Positions 35,863 to 44,532 of a stretch of DNA of 64,000 nucleotides are shown here, in pieces. The DNA comes from JAFIFT01 sp020051095 (lineage in GTDB: Bacteria; Pseudomonadota; Gammaproteobacteria; Legionellales; Legionellaceae). The first letter of the stretch is position 1. Each line of letters starts with the position of its first letter. The position numbers were made by a program, and so were the translations under genes. Location of the stretch: contig NZ_CAXMZT010000001.1 in NCBI RefSeq assembly GCF_964199965.1, forward strand, positions 124,001 through 188,000, given 5' to 3'. Under the pieces are notes generated by a model. The model was not told the origin of the DNA. It worked only from the letters and a program-made list of their open reading frames with translations, and did no database searches.

Positions 35863-36543
35863 ATGAAAACAGCCTTGGTCACAGGTGCAAATAAAGGGCT
35901 TGGCTTAGAATTTGTGAAACAACTAAACCAGCGCGGCTATCATGTGATTGGGTGTTGTCGACACCCTAAAAAAGCGTATGAGTTGGAACAAATAGGGGGG
36001 GAAGTCTACCAATTAGACATCACTAAAGACAGTGATATTCAAGCGTTAAAATCAAATTTAAAAAAAAGGCCGATAGACCTATTGATCAATAATGCGGGTA
36101 TTACCGGTGAACAAGGGGTTACTGTTGGTCATGTGTATCGCGATAATTTTCTCCATGTGCTCAATGTTAACTGTGTGGGTGCCATACTATTATGCGATGC
36201 ATTATTGCCAAACCTACTTGCTAGTAACGATAAACATATCCTCGTTATGTCATCAAGTATGGGTAGTATCTCCGAAAACGAACGAGGACGATCTTATGCT
36301 TATCGTGCTAGTAAATCAGCACTCAATAGTGTCATGCGCAGTTTTGCCATTGATGTAAAACAAAAAGGTGTAAAAGTGATGCTCCTTCATCCTGGCTGGG
36401 TTAAAACCGATTTGGGTGGTATTAATGCGATAACGGATGTTGATGTTTCTGTGAAAGGGATGTTAACACAAATGGATAATTATATTGATATAAGTCATGC
36501 AGAAACAGTCAGACGCTATGATGGAGGTGTAATCGCTTGGTAG
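35863..36543 (+). CDS. Short-chain dehydrogenase, C-factor (CsgA)-like
   Basis: 226 residues. NAD(P) motif TGANKGLG, NNAGITG, catalytic Ser in VMSSSMGS and Tyr-x3-Lys in YRASKSALN, followed by LLHPGWVKTDLGG, typical of the C-factor-like SDR group. The substrate is unknown. ATG 35863 follows a GGAGAT and is preferred over the upstream start at 35827. Confidence 0.88.
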   Translation: MKTALVTGANKGLGLEFVKQLNQRGYHVIGCCRHPKKAYELEQIGGEVYQLDITKDSDIQALKSNLKKRPIDLLINNAGITGEQGVTVGHVYRDNFLHVLNVNCVGAILLCDALLPNLLASNDKHILVMSSSMGSISENERGRSYAYRASKSALNSVMRSFAIDVKQKGVKVMLLHPGWVKTDLGGINAITDVDVSVKGMLTQMDNYIDISHAETVRRYDGGVIAW

Positions 36544-36662
36544 GAAATTCATCTTGCTTAAAAAAGTCTATACTTTAAGAAATAGTTATATTTTTTACCT
36601 ATCTGGTCACATTAGTTTGCCAATATATCACTGGGAATTAACTATTTGGAAAGAATATAAAA

Positions 36663-37676
36663 ATGATTATCGAAAGTCCTTTTCAACCACCAAAATGGCT
36701 AGCAAGTTGTCACTTGCAAACGATATTGCCAATTTTTAATAAGCCAACCCCAACTATGCGCTTAAGGCATGAACGATTGGATTTGCCGGATGACGACTTT
36801 CTTGATTTATCCTGGGCGGATGATAGTTTACCAGAGAACAGTCCTTTGATTATTTTATTGCATGGTATAGCGGGCAATGTTAATTCCCATTATGTAAAAC
36901 GCTTTTTTAATGCCATTCATAAATCGGGCTATCGAAGCGTTTTAGTTCATTTTCGAGGTGCTGGCTTAAGCCCCAACAAAAAACCCTTTGCCTACCATTC
37001 AGGAGCAACGGAGGATTTAAACTTAGTCATTCAATTTTTAAATCAACGTTATCCAAATTGCCCTAAAGGGGTTATTGGCTTTTCAATGGGGGGGAATATC
37101 TTATTAAAATGGCTCGGTGAAACGCCTCACCTTAAGCCCATTGACTTAGGCATCGCTGTTTCTGTGCCGTTTGATTTAGCAAGCTGTGCTGATACGCTTA
37201 ATGAAGGGGTTTCAAAACTATACCAGGCCTATATATTAAAAGATCTTAAATACCTAACCTTTCGAAAATTACACCAAGTAGGCCCCGTTATTAACGTCAA
37301 TGAAAATCAACTTATGTCAGTTAATACGATTCGAGAATATGATAATCTCATCACAGCGCCTCTGTATGGATTTGCCGATGCCGATGATTATTACCGAAAA
37401 ACGAGCTGTCGCTATTTTCTACGCGGAATTAGTAACCAAGTTGTCATACTGCACGCTAAAGACGATCCGTTTATGTCACCTGATTCAATTCCCAAGCAAG
37501 CTGATTTATCGAAAACAACCATGCTTGAACTAAGCGAGCGGGGAGGGCATCTTGGCTTTATCGATGGTCATGACAAAATGTTCCCAAATTTTTGGCTTCC
37601 TCAACGGATTATTTACTATTTGGATAATGCGTTTGGTCGAAAAGGGGAGTCTTTTGTTCCTCCCCTGAGTGATTAA
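36663..37676 (+). CDS. Alpha/beta hydrolase, YheT family
   Basis: 337 residues of the YheT/EMB-1 hydrolase group. The N-terminal FQPPKWLASCHLQTILP motif is diagnostic. The nucleophile Ser is in GFSMGGN, the acid is likely the Asp in HAKDDPFM, and the His is in ERGGHLGFI. Probably a membrane-associated carboxylesterase; substrate unknown. Confidence 0.9.
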   Translation: MIIESPFQPPKWLASCHLQTILPIFNKPTPTMRLRHERLDLPDDDFLDLSWADDSLPENSPLIILLHGIAGNVNSHYVKRFFNAIHKSGYRSVLVHFRGAGLSPNKKPFAYHSGATEDLNLVIQFLNQRYPNCPKGVIGFSMGGNILLKWLGETPHLKPIDLGIAVSVPFDLASCADTLNEGVSKLYQAYILKDLKYLTFRKLHQVGPVINVNENQLMSVNTIREYDNLITAPLYGFADADDYYRKTSCRYFLRGISNQVVILHAKDDPFMSPDSIPKQADLSKTTMLELSERGGHLGFIDGHDKMFPNFWLPQRIIYYLDNAFGRKGESFVPPLSD

Positions 37677-37721
37677 TCAGTATGTATTTCAAGCAGAATC
37701 TGCTATGAATTCACGAGTCAT

Positions 37722-37775
37722 CTAATCCTCATCCGCCCTTTGGACACTTTCGCCTCATGTCTGCGGAGAAGGGAG
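37722..37775. repeat. Degenerate REP-like element
   Basis: Resembles the dispersed 'CCTCATCCGCCCTTyGGGCACCTTCTCCC...GGAGAAGGG' intergenic repeat, with CTCATCCGCCCTTTGGACAC and GGAGAAGGGAG at its ends. A related segment lies at 4334-4374 (CCTTGGGCACCATCCCGCCA) and another at 44001-44050. All are in gene borders, and all are decayed. Confidence 0.4.
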
Positions 37776-37788
37776 CATGAATCGTGTT

Positions 37789-39159
37789 TTATACAAGGGC
37801 CAGTGGCATTGACTCGTTTTCTCGTGCAACCAATGATTCCTCATTCTCATCGATGATAAACGCTGGTTTAAAGTAAGCTTTACCGATAATTTCAGCCAAT
37901 AAATGCTTATCGGCAAGGCTAAGATAATTTCCAAGTAGTTCAAGCTCATAGCGCTTAGAATTCAGTCGTATCTCTTTTTCAATTTGCGTTTCATTTGCAA
38001 TTGGGTTATAGATTCGACAACCATCAACCAGGATTAAATGAAGTAAATTTATGAAATTTTGGACACGGCAGATATTCCTAGAAGTTGGGTTATTGTTCGG
38101 ATCGTTTGGTAAGTTTCCTAAATTCATAAAAAAGGCATTATTACCAATTTTATTATGAGAATAATTTCCCTTATTATCCCTTGAAAACGATAAATAATAA
38201 TCCCGTATACGCTTTATTAAACCTTGACGATAAGGCTCACAATCTTGATCAAGCTTTGCATTAATAAACACCCACTCAAGTTGTTGTAATTTTGAGGTGA
38301 GTATTTTTACATCGTCAATATAATTGGGAGGAATTGTCAGTAATGATTTTGTTTCATTAGTCAATGTAATAATTTCTTGAGGGGGGATGACCCAAGAAAG
38401 CGTAACGCCTTCGTCTTCTAAGCTTCGATAATAGACCACATCGCCAGAGCGCTTTTTATGCGCTCTCAATGGTCCCGAACTATATAAATAAATGTTTTCT
38501 TGTTTACCACTATATTTGGGGACGGTTGGATGTTTGCCATGTTCCGTCAGATCATCGATATATTCCGGTTTTAAAATGCCAGAAAGGAGTTCAAGAGCCA
38601 TGGATTTACAAGTAAATGATTCTTTGAGCGTTGGCCCCCAAAAAGACCATCCCGTTCGAATTTCAAAGGGTTTTAATCGCGGTTCTTCACCCGCTTCATG
38701 AGCTCTTGCTTTTTCTAATGCGTAGATGCTTTTAGAATTTTCCTCTTGGGGGTAGATTCTTGTTTTTTCCGGTGGTTTTCCTTTAATGCCTTTCGTGTAG
38801 TCTTGAATGGCTTCATTTTGAAGTTTAACTTGTGTTAAGCAGCGTTGCTGAAGGGTATTGAATTGTGTTTCGGTTAACTCAAAGCTTTTACCATGAAGGC
38901 CTTTTCCGAGATCTAAAAAACGTGCTTCTTCATGCCTTAGCATGCCATGATTACCTGTTAAATCGATGTCTAAGCCAATTTTAATTTTCAGTTTGGTGAT
39001 AAAACTCGTTCGAGATGTTGAGGGTATTCCATAATAGCCCCAATTATCGACCACATTGATTTTCCCGGTTTCATCAACGACTGATAACAGTAAAAAACTA
39101 TGCCAAAAAGGGTTGCTAGTAAGGTCGTCCGTTGTTGCAAAAGTAACAATATATTTCAT
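37789..39159 (-). CDS. Unknown protein with acidic C-terminal E-block; candidate type IV effector
   Basis: 457 residues, no signal peptide, no membrane helices and no domain I can name. The N-terminus (NPFWHSFLLLSVVDETGK...VVDNWGYYG) and a later SFTCKSMALELLSG could supply His and Cys in the order seen in circularly permuted NlpC/P60-like proteins, but this is speculative. The last 20 residues are rich in Glu (DENEESLVARENESMPLALV), like the E-block of Dot/Icm substrates, and end in hydrophobic residues. ATG 39159 has AAGGAGT upstream. Monocistronic. Confidence 0.75.
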   Translation of the reverse strand: MKYIVTFATTDDLTSNPFWHSFLLLSVVDETGKINVVDNWGYYGIPSTSRTSFITKLKIKIGLDIDLTGNHGMLRHEEARFLDLGKGLHGKSFELTETQFNTLQQRCLTQVKLQNEAIQDYTKGIKGKPPEKTRIYPQEENSKSIYALEKARAHEAGEEPRLKPFEIRTGWSFWGPTLKESFTCKSMALELLSGILKPEYIDDLTEHGKHPTVPKYSGKQENIYLYSSGPLRAHKKRSGDVVYYRSLEDEGVTLSWVIPPQEIITLTNETKSLLTIPPNYIDDVKILTSKLQQLEWVFINAKLDQDCEPYRQGLIKRIRDYYLSFSRDNKGNYSHNKIGNNAFFMNLGNLPNDPNNNPTSRNICRVQNFINLLHLILVDGCRIYNPIANETQIEKEIRLNSKRYELELLGNYLSLADKHLLAEIIGKAYFKPAFIIDENEESLVARENESMPLALV

Positions 39160-39402
39160 ACACACTCCTTGTATATCAAAAATATCATTTAATTAATGCA
39201 GACTACTGACACTAAGTCAGTCGAGAGAATATATGATGAACTAGTTAGCGCTTAAGAAGATAGTTCAGTTATATTCATCGCAATCATAGTGAACTTTTAC
39301 CATAACAGATTTAATTGGAAAAAACGAATACAAATAAGGGTGCAAGTTGTCTGTTGTCATTATGTGTTTAACTTGATATTTATTTAACGCTCCGGAGAGA
39401 AT

Positions 39403-39432
39403 TTGACTCTGTTATATAAAATGTACTATAAT
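39403..39432 (+). promoter_or_regulatory. Strong sigma-70 promoter
   Basis: TTGACT (39403-39408), an 18-base spacer and a perfect TATAAT (39427-39432), 32 bases before the ATG of the membrane protein at 39464. One of the best promoter matches in the window. Confidence 0.75.
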
Positions 39433-39463
39433 TGCGCACTAATTTCAAAAGAAGGTTTTTATC

Positions 39464-39934
39464 ATGATTCAGATTAATAAATTGCTTGGCACAACGGGAC
39501 TTCCATTTCAAAAGAGCTACCATGACCATGGTCCTGTTTTTTTTAGACCCTACACCTCATTCTCAGATGTAGCCTATCGAAGCGCGTCAATTATTGCGGC
39601 GCCAGTTTTGTTTACATTGCTTTCTGCTGCCACATTATTAGCGGCTATCGTGGATTTAGGTAAATCGTTAATAGCCTTGATAAACGGTGATTCCTCTAAA
39701 TCCTGGCACAAATTAAAAGAAGCTGGTAGCACTGTTGCTGCAGCCGGTTTCATCCTTATTGTCGCTGCGCTTAGCCCAATCGTGAACTTAGTCGACTCGC
39801 TAGCGAGCGTTGTTACAACGTTTACGCAAAAGAAGGATGTTAATCAGTTTAGACGGATCAATGAAGTGGATTTTTCACAAATAGAATTAGAATCCCCTGA
39901 GTTACCACAATTTCAACCAACAAATACAGCTTAA
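39464..39934 (+). CDS. Small membrane protein of unknown function
   Basis: 156 residues with two hydrophobic hairpin-like stretches: SASIIAAPVLFTLLSAATLLAAIVDL and AGSTVAAAGFILIVAALSPIVNLVDSLASVV, separated by a polar loop (GDSSKSWHKLKEAG). The tail is acidic, with IELESPELPQF. No family recognised. It has its own strong promoter (39403-39432), AAGAAGG before the ATG and a hairpin terminator behind it, so it is an independently expressed single gene. A lineage-specific envelope or host-interaction protein is possible but unsupported. Confidence 0.8.
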   Translation: MIQINKLLGTTGLPFQKSYHDHGPVFFRPYTSFSDVAYRSASIIAAPVLFTLLSAATLLAAIVDLGKSLIALINGDSSKSWHKLKEAGSTVAAAGFILIVAALSPIVNLVDSLASVVTTFTQKKDVNQFRRINEVDFSQIELESPELPQFQPTNTA

Positions 39935-39955
39935 AATTTTTAATAAGCAATCATC

Positions 39956-39990
39956 AAATGGGCATTTATATAGTAAATGCCCATTTATCC
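39956..39990 (+). terminator. Rho-independent-type terminator
   Basis: AAATGGGCATTTA (39956-39968) and TAAATGCCCATTT (39974-39986) form a perfect 13-bp stem with a five-base loop, 21 bases after the stop at 39934, followed by ATCC rather than a long T-run. The stem's own T-rich 3' arm may serve. Confidence 0.65.
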
Positions 39991-40363
39991 ATTCAGCTTA
40001 TCATTCATTTGTATACCAGATTCCGCACCCAAAAATGAAATTTTATTTTTAATTCAATCTGACAAAATAAAACCCCATTCAATCTTGCTCTAGACCAATT
40101 CCCGTCTTCCACCGCATAAAGCGGAGGTCGGCTTTCATGGGTTATTATTATGGGTTCGTAATCAAAATAATTTCATAATTAAATCCTGGTTTCTAGTGCG
40201 GAATACCAGTCGTATTACCCATCCGTTAAGACTGATTATCAAAATAATCAGACCTAGCACATAGATAGTTAATTCCCTCTTGATAACCTATCCTAGGCAA
40301 CCAACTTGCATATTCTCGACTTACAACTAAGCTTATTTGTAAATGGACTAATTAGAGATAAAT
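39987..40363. other. Gene-free stretch with several hairpins
   Basis: No ORF of note. Visible structure: ATTCCGCAC (40020-40028) complementary to GTGCGGAAT (40196-40204), and a short CTGATTAT...ATAATCAG hairpin (40232-40251). There is also a CCGC-ataaa-GCGG hairpin near 40118. It could be a small RNA locus or a decayed element. The 3' end carries the promoter region of the lipoprotein at 40364. Confidence 0.4.
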
Positions 40364-40843
40364 ATGAAAGCTGGAATTCAGAAAATAATTTATTTGTCGC
40401 TTTTGACTCTCTTATCCTTACTACTGTCTGCTTGTGGCAATCAAGACTCAGCGAGTAAAAAGCAGGAAATGCATAAGATGCGTGTTAAACATCAACAATT
40501 AGGACAGCATTTACTTTCAAGAGAATTGCAGATGGCCGTCGTTATGATCGAGTCAAATGTTCATAATATTCAGGATAGTGGTGGCTATCAAATGTGGACT
40601 GCTTCCAAAATGGTGGATAAATTATTGATACTAAATCAGGTTGCTCATGCCAATCCTGATAATCGGCAAAATTCTATGCCTTCTTCGATGCCTAGAATTT
40701 CTTATGTCAAAGATAAAGTGAAAAAAACTTGGCAGGTGGTTTTGGTCCCCGATGATCATAACAAGCAAATTATTATCAAAGCGTATGGAAATGATATCAA
40801 TCACCCTGTGATTACGCGAGCCGTGCACGTTTCTACCTATTAA
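40364..40843 (+). CDS. Putative lipoprotein of unknown function
   Basis: 159 residues. The N-terminus is a lipoprotein signal with lipobox LLSAC (Cys about residue 24), and the following residues (GNQDS) do not favour inner-membrane retention. The mature part is basic and has VVMIESNVHNIQDSGGYQMWTASKMVDKLL, with beta-like C-terminal strands. No family recognised. Converges with the MFS gene at 40861. Confidence 0.78.
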   Translation: MKAGIQKIIYLSLLTLLSLLLSACGNQDSASKKQEMHKMRVKHQQLGQHLLSRELQMAVVMIESNVHNIQDSGGYQMWTASKMVDKLLILNQVAHANPDNRQNSMPSSMPRISYVKDKVKKTWQVVLVPDDHNKQIIIKAYGNDINHPVITRAVHVSTY

Positions 40844-40860
40844 TGATTGGTAGGCTCACA

Positions 40861-42234
40861 TTAGTTATGACTAATTTCCTCCTTTTTGCTGTAGGTTGAC
40901 TCCTTGTTATAAGAAAACTTATTAAGTCTTTTTTCCACAGGAATACAATAAGTCTCTTTAATTTTAAACGTGACAACAAACCAACCGATCATTGCAATAA
41001 TAGGGACAATTGCTAATGCGAATTGGTAATCGCTAATTGTGTAGTCAACGAATGAAGTATGGGTATTGATGCGATGCCAATCCATCAGAATACCAATTAA
41101 CGCTTGGCCCATCGCAGAACTTAGCATCGATATGGAATTATTTAGGCCTGATGCTGCTGAAAAATATTGCTGCGGGACATTTTCTTTAATTAATGAAAAC
41201 GTTAAGGTCTGTACCGATACTGATAACCCTAGCATTAGCATCGACAATAATAAAACACCTTTTGAGAAAGTTGGTATCCACACAATAACCAAGCTGCTTA
41301 AAACGGCTATCAAAAAAAATAACTGCATTGGCTTTTTTCGCCTGCCCCGCCATTCTGACAAACCACATAATACAAAACCACCTAAACCAGAACCTATCCA
41401 AAACAATGCGCAAAAATTAGATGCCGTCAGATTGTCCCAATTAAATACCTTTATTAGATAAGGAACGCCCCATAATGCGCCAATGGTTGAGAATGGTAAC
41501 CAAGCAAGAAATGCAACCAAGGCTATCCACCGAAGTTGGGTATTGCCATAACAATAAGACAACGCCTCCCTTAATTTGGTTTTGCTTTTTTCAGTAGACG
41601 ACTCACCATCGCGGATAAAAAACAAATATAACATTGTCAGCACGACCGTTATTGCTGCTAAATTCAAATTGGTGTATCGCCATCCAATGTTATTTACCAT
41701 CAAGGCTAAAGGCCTTTGCGCTATAATGGCGCCTACCGTGCCTAAGCAATGCAAAGCCGCAGCCGCAGTTGAAAAATAGCGGTGAGGTAGCCATCGTGAA
41801 GCCAAATAATAGGAAGCAAGAAAGCCAATACAAACACCTGTGCCAGATAAAAACCGCCCAATCATAGCAACAAAATAGCTGGAGGTGGTTGCAAATAAGA
41901 TGAGTCCTAAGCACGAGAGTAACGAATATGAAATCATCATGCGTTTAGCACCATATCTATCGAGCATCCACCCAGAAGGCAGCTGCATGATAGCATAGGC
42001 ATAGAAAAAGCTAGCTCCTACCCACCCTAACCCAGTACTTGTCATGTGAAAGCTATGCATTAATTGTGACGTCATCACACTCGGAGCAACAGCGATAAAA
42101 AAATCATACATTGCGTATGTACTCGCTGTTAGACAAACAATCATTCCAATAAATGAGATTTCATTATTTTTTAAAATACCGTTCTCCCAAATAAATTCAA
42201 AAGCCACTATAAAGGGATAAAAGTCATGGATCAA
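40861..42234 (-). CDS. MFS transporter (paralogue of 33432-34736)
   Basis: Twelve-helix MFS protein. The region YDFFIAVAPSVMTSQLMHSF and the loop WMLDRYGAKRMM align with the transporter at 33432-34736. The N-terminus is unclear: TTG 42234 gives an extension of about 30 residues, and an internal ATG (GMIVCLTAS) is an alternative. Substrate unknown. Divergent from phbB across a region containing a 17-bp palindrome. Confidence 0.85.
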   Translation of the reverse strand: MIHDFYPFIVAFEFIWENGILKNNEISFIGMIVCLTASTYAMYDFFIAVAPSVMTSQLMHSFHMTSTGLGWVGASFFYAYAIMQLPSGWMLDRYGAKRMMISYSLLSCLGLILFATTSSYFVAMIGRFLSGTGVCIGFLASYYLASRWLPHRYFSTAAAALHCLGTVGAIIAQRPLALMVNNIGWRYTNLNLAAITVVLTMLYLFFIRDGESSTEKSKTKLREALSYCYGNTQLRWIALVAFLAWLPFSTIGALWGVPYLIKVFNWDNLTASNFCALFWIGSGLGGFVLCGLSEWRGRRKKPMQLFFLIAVLSSLVIVWIPTFSKGVLLLSMLMLGLSVSVQTLTFSLIKENVPQQYFSAASGLNNSISMLSSAMGQALIGILMDWHRINTHTSFVDYTISDYQFALAIVPIIAMIGWFVVTFKIKETYCIPVEKRLNKFSYNKESTYSKKEEISHN

Positions 42235-42303
42235 CCCTTTCGAATGATTACTTCCCTATGAAAATACATTAGTACATTAAGATAAATATCCAAAAAAAGT
42301 ATA

Positions 42304-42320
42304 ACTATTTGACAAATAGT
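42304..42320. promoter_or_regulatory. Candidate operator palindrome
   Basis: ACTATTTG-A-CAAATAGT, an exact dyad with 8-bp arms, in the divergent region between the MFS gene and phbB. It overlaps a TTGACA at 42309-42314 that could be a -35 box. A TetR- or PhaR-type repressor could bind; no direct evidence. Confidence 0.45.
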
Positions 42321-42378
42321 AACTAATCAGTCACCATTTTATTAGGCAATCATATCAATATAATAAAGGGAGCTTATC

Positions 42379-43125
42379 ATGTATACGAATCGGATTGCTG
42401 TTGTGACAGGTGGTACTGGAGGGATTGGAACAGCCATTTCACAAGATTTATCAAAAGCAGGTTTTCAAGTGATTGCTTGTTATTATAAAGGTGGGGATCA
42501 CGACGCTGCTAAAGCTTGGCAGCAAAAGCAAAAAGATCAAGGATATAACATTGATATTGCTTATGCAGACATTTCCAACTATGAAGATTGTGAAGCCTTA
42601 AAGGCTAAAGTAATCAATACATATGGGCGTATCGATGTATTAGTTAATAATGCGGGTATTACAAACGACAGCACATTCAAAAAAATGACGCCTGAGCAAT
42701 GGCATACCGTCTTAGATGCTAACTTAACGTCCGTTTTTAATATGACACGCAACTTTCTTCAACCTATGTTAGATGCTGGTTATGGCAGAATTATTACTAT
42801 TTCATCAATCAATGGACGTAAAGGTCAGTTTGGTCAATGTAATTACGCTGCGACTAAATCAGCCCTTTATGGATTTAGCAAAAGTTTGGCGCAAGAAGTT
42901 GCAAGCAAAGGCATAACTGTGAATGTGATATCGCCTGGCTATATTAAGACTGAAATGGTTGCTAAAATGAAGCCTGAGACGTTAGATTATATTACAACAC
43001 AAATACCGGTAGGGCGTTTAGGAGAAGTGGGAGAAGTTGCTAGAATGGTTACCTTTTTAGCCGATGACAAAAGCGGTTTCATTACTGGCAGCAACTTTGA
43101 CTTAAACGGTGGCCAATACATGTAA
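42379..43125 (+). CDS. phbB: Acetoacetyl-CoA reductase (first copy)
   Basis: NADPH-dependent reduction of acetoacetyl-CoA to 3-hydroxybutyryl-CoA for polyhydroxybutyrate. SDR of 248 residues: TGGTGGIGTAI cofactor motif, NNAGIT, catalytic Ser in ISSINGRKGQFGQ and Tyr-x3-Lys in YAATKSALYGF, then the PhbB-type SPGYIKTEMV and ending FDLNGGQYM. AAGGGAG precedes the ATG. A terminator-like hairpin separates it from the second copy. Confidence 0.92.
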   Translation: MYTNRIAVVTGGTGGIGTAISQDLSKAGFQVIACYYKGGDHDAAKAWQQKQKDQGYNIDIAYADISNYEDCEALKAKVINTYGRIDVLVNNAGITNDSTFKKMTPEQWHTVLDANLTSVFNMTRNFLQPMLDAGYGRIITISSINGRKGQFGQCNYAATKSALYGFSKSLAQEVASKGITVNVISPGYIKTEMVAKMKPETLDYITTQIPVGRLGEVGEVARMVTFLADDKSGFITGSNFDLNGGQYM

Positions 43126-43172
43126 CGTATACCACTACCCTATTTATATTTTATTATCTGGGCATGTCCCAA

Positions 43173-43212
43173 ATCAAACCACCACCCTTCTTTGATGGTG
43201 GTTTGATATTTT
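43173..43212 (+). terminator. Terminator between the two phbB genes
   Basis: ATCAAACCACCA (43173-43184) and TGGTGGTTTGAT (43196-43207) form a perfect 12-bp stem followed by ATTTT. It stands only 16 bases before the next ATG, so it may act as an attenuator that lowers expression of the second copy. Confidence 0.7.
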
Positions 43213-43223
43213 AGGATCTGATT

Positions 43224-43970
43224 ATGAACAAGAACCATCTTTCGATTGTTACTGGTGGAGTTGGTGATATTGGTACAGCGATTTGTAAAATGCTCAGTAA
43301 ACAGTGTAAGCACGTTTTTGCGATGGATATCGTTGAAAAAACAGCAAGCCAGGATTGGCTTAAAACGTTGCAAGAGGAAGGTTTTAATAATATACACTTC
43401 CATCTATTAGATGTTACGGATTATGATCAATGCGGCGAAGTGATTACTAACATCCTCAGCGACTTCGGCCCCATTGATGTATTAGTGAATAATGCAGGCA
43501 TTACACGAGATGCTGTATTTACCAAAATGACTAAAAAACAATGGGATAATGTCATTAACGTGAATTTAAATGGCATGTTTAATGTGACCCACCACGTTGT
43601 TAATAATTTACGCGAAAATGAGTATGGTCGAATTGTGAATATTTCTTCTGTCAATGCGCTGAGGGGGCAATTTTCACAAGCCAATTATGCCGCGTCTAAA
43701 GCGGGTGTTTTAGGTTTTACAAAAAGCCTTGCTCAAGAATTAGTTCGTTATAATATCACCGTTAACTCGCTTTCTCCTGGTTATGTTAACACGCGATTAA
43801 TGGAGGGAATTCGTCCGGATATTTTAGAAGGGATCATCCAGGATATTCCTGCTAAACGGTTAGCTGAGCCAAATGAAATTGCCTGGGCAGTGCAATTTCT
43901 TATTGATCGAAGAAGTCAATATATCACCGGTGCAAATTTAAACATAAATGGTGGATTGTATTTTGCTTAA
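43224..43970 (+). CDS. phbB: Acetoacetyl-CoA reductase (second copy)
   Basis: Same length (248 residues) and same motif order as the gene before it: TGGVGDIGTAI, NNAGITRDAVF, ISSVNALRGQFSQANYAASKAG and SPGYVNTRLM. It is diverged along its length, so the duplication is not recent. Likely also acts on 3-oxoacyl-CoA in PHB metabolism; distinct kinetics or expression is possible. A hairpin lies in its 5' region. Confidence 0.9.
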   Translation: MNKNHLSIVTGGVGDIGTAICKMLSKQCKHVFAMDIVEKTASQDWLKTLQEEGFNNIHFHLLDVTDYDQCGEVITNILSDFGPIDVLVNNAGITRDAVFTKMTKKQWDNVINVNLNGMFNVTHHVVNNLRENEYGRIVNISSVNALRGQFSQANYAASKAGVLGFTKSLAQELVRYNITVNSLSPGYVNTRLMEGIRPDILEGIIQDIPAKRLAEPNEIAWAVQFLIDRRSQYITGANLNINGGLYFA

Positions 43971-44069
43971 GCATCCTAAGTGCCTTCTTCCCCTCTTTCG
44001 ATGCCCTTCTGGCAGGTTCTCAACTTGTCTTATGAGAAGGAAAAACAGGGAATATAAACAGGTAGCCTA

Positions 44070-44492
44070 ATGAAAGTAATAAAAAAGTACAAGAACCGTC
44101 GGTTGTATGATACGGAAATTAGTCAATATATCACATTTGAACAATTGAAAGCGTATATTCACCATAATGTGGAATTTAAAGTGATAGACTCGTCAACTGA
44201 AAATGACATAACCAATGCGACCTTATTACAAATCATTGTTGAACAAGAAGCAAGTAGCAATCCGTTTCTTTCGAAACAAATTCTTATTAATATCATCAAG
44301 TTATCAAGCCATCCACTGCATGAAATGATGACTAATTTTTTAGAATCTGGCTTTGAAATGCTCAGTCAATCGCCAGACAAAGAGAATCTGTTTGATGGCT
44401 ATCAACAATTATCGGATCAATGGGTCAAACAAATGCAAAAAGGCATGGAAACATGGCAGGAATGGCTATCACCCAAGCAAAAGAAAAAATAA
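44070..44492 (+). CDS. phaR: Polyhydroxyalkanoate synthesis regulator PhaR
   Basis: 140 residues. The N-terminal PHB/PHA accumulation regulator domain is unmistakable: IKKYKNRRLYDTEISQYITFEQL, followed by the second domain around FLSKQILINIIKLSSH. In known systems PhaR represses phasin genes and is titrated by PHB granules. It follows the phbB pair, supporting PHB storage; phaC is not in the window. Confidence 0.93.
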   Translation: MKVIKKYKNRRLYDTEISQYITFEQLKAYIHHNVEFKVIDSSTENDITNATLLQIIVEQEASSNPFLSKQILINIIKLSSHPLHEMMTNFLESGFEMLSQSPDKENLFDGYQQLSDQWVKQMQKGMETWQEWLSPKQKKK

Positions 44493-44532
44493 CAATTGCT
44501 TAACCATTCCTAATAGTCAATGTGATAACTGC

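Noticed and set aside
36554..36739. 61-codon frame before the YheT gene
   Set aside because: Overlaps the clear YheT start, lacks a ribosome-binding site and has no family resemblance.
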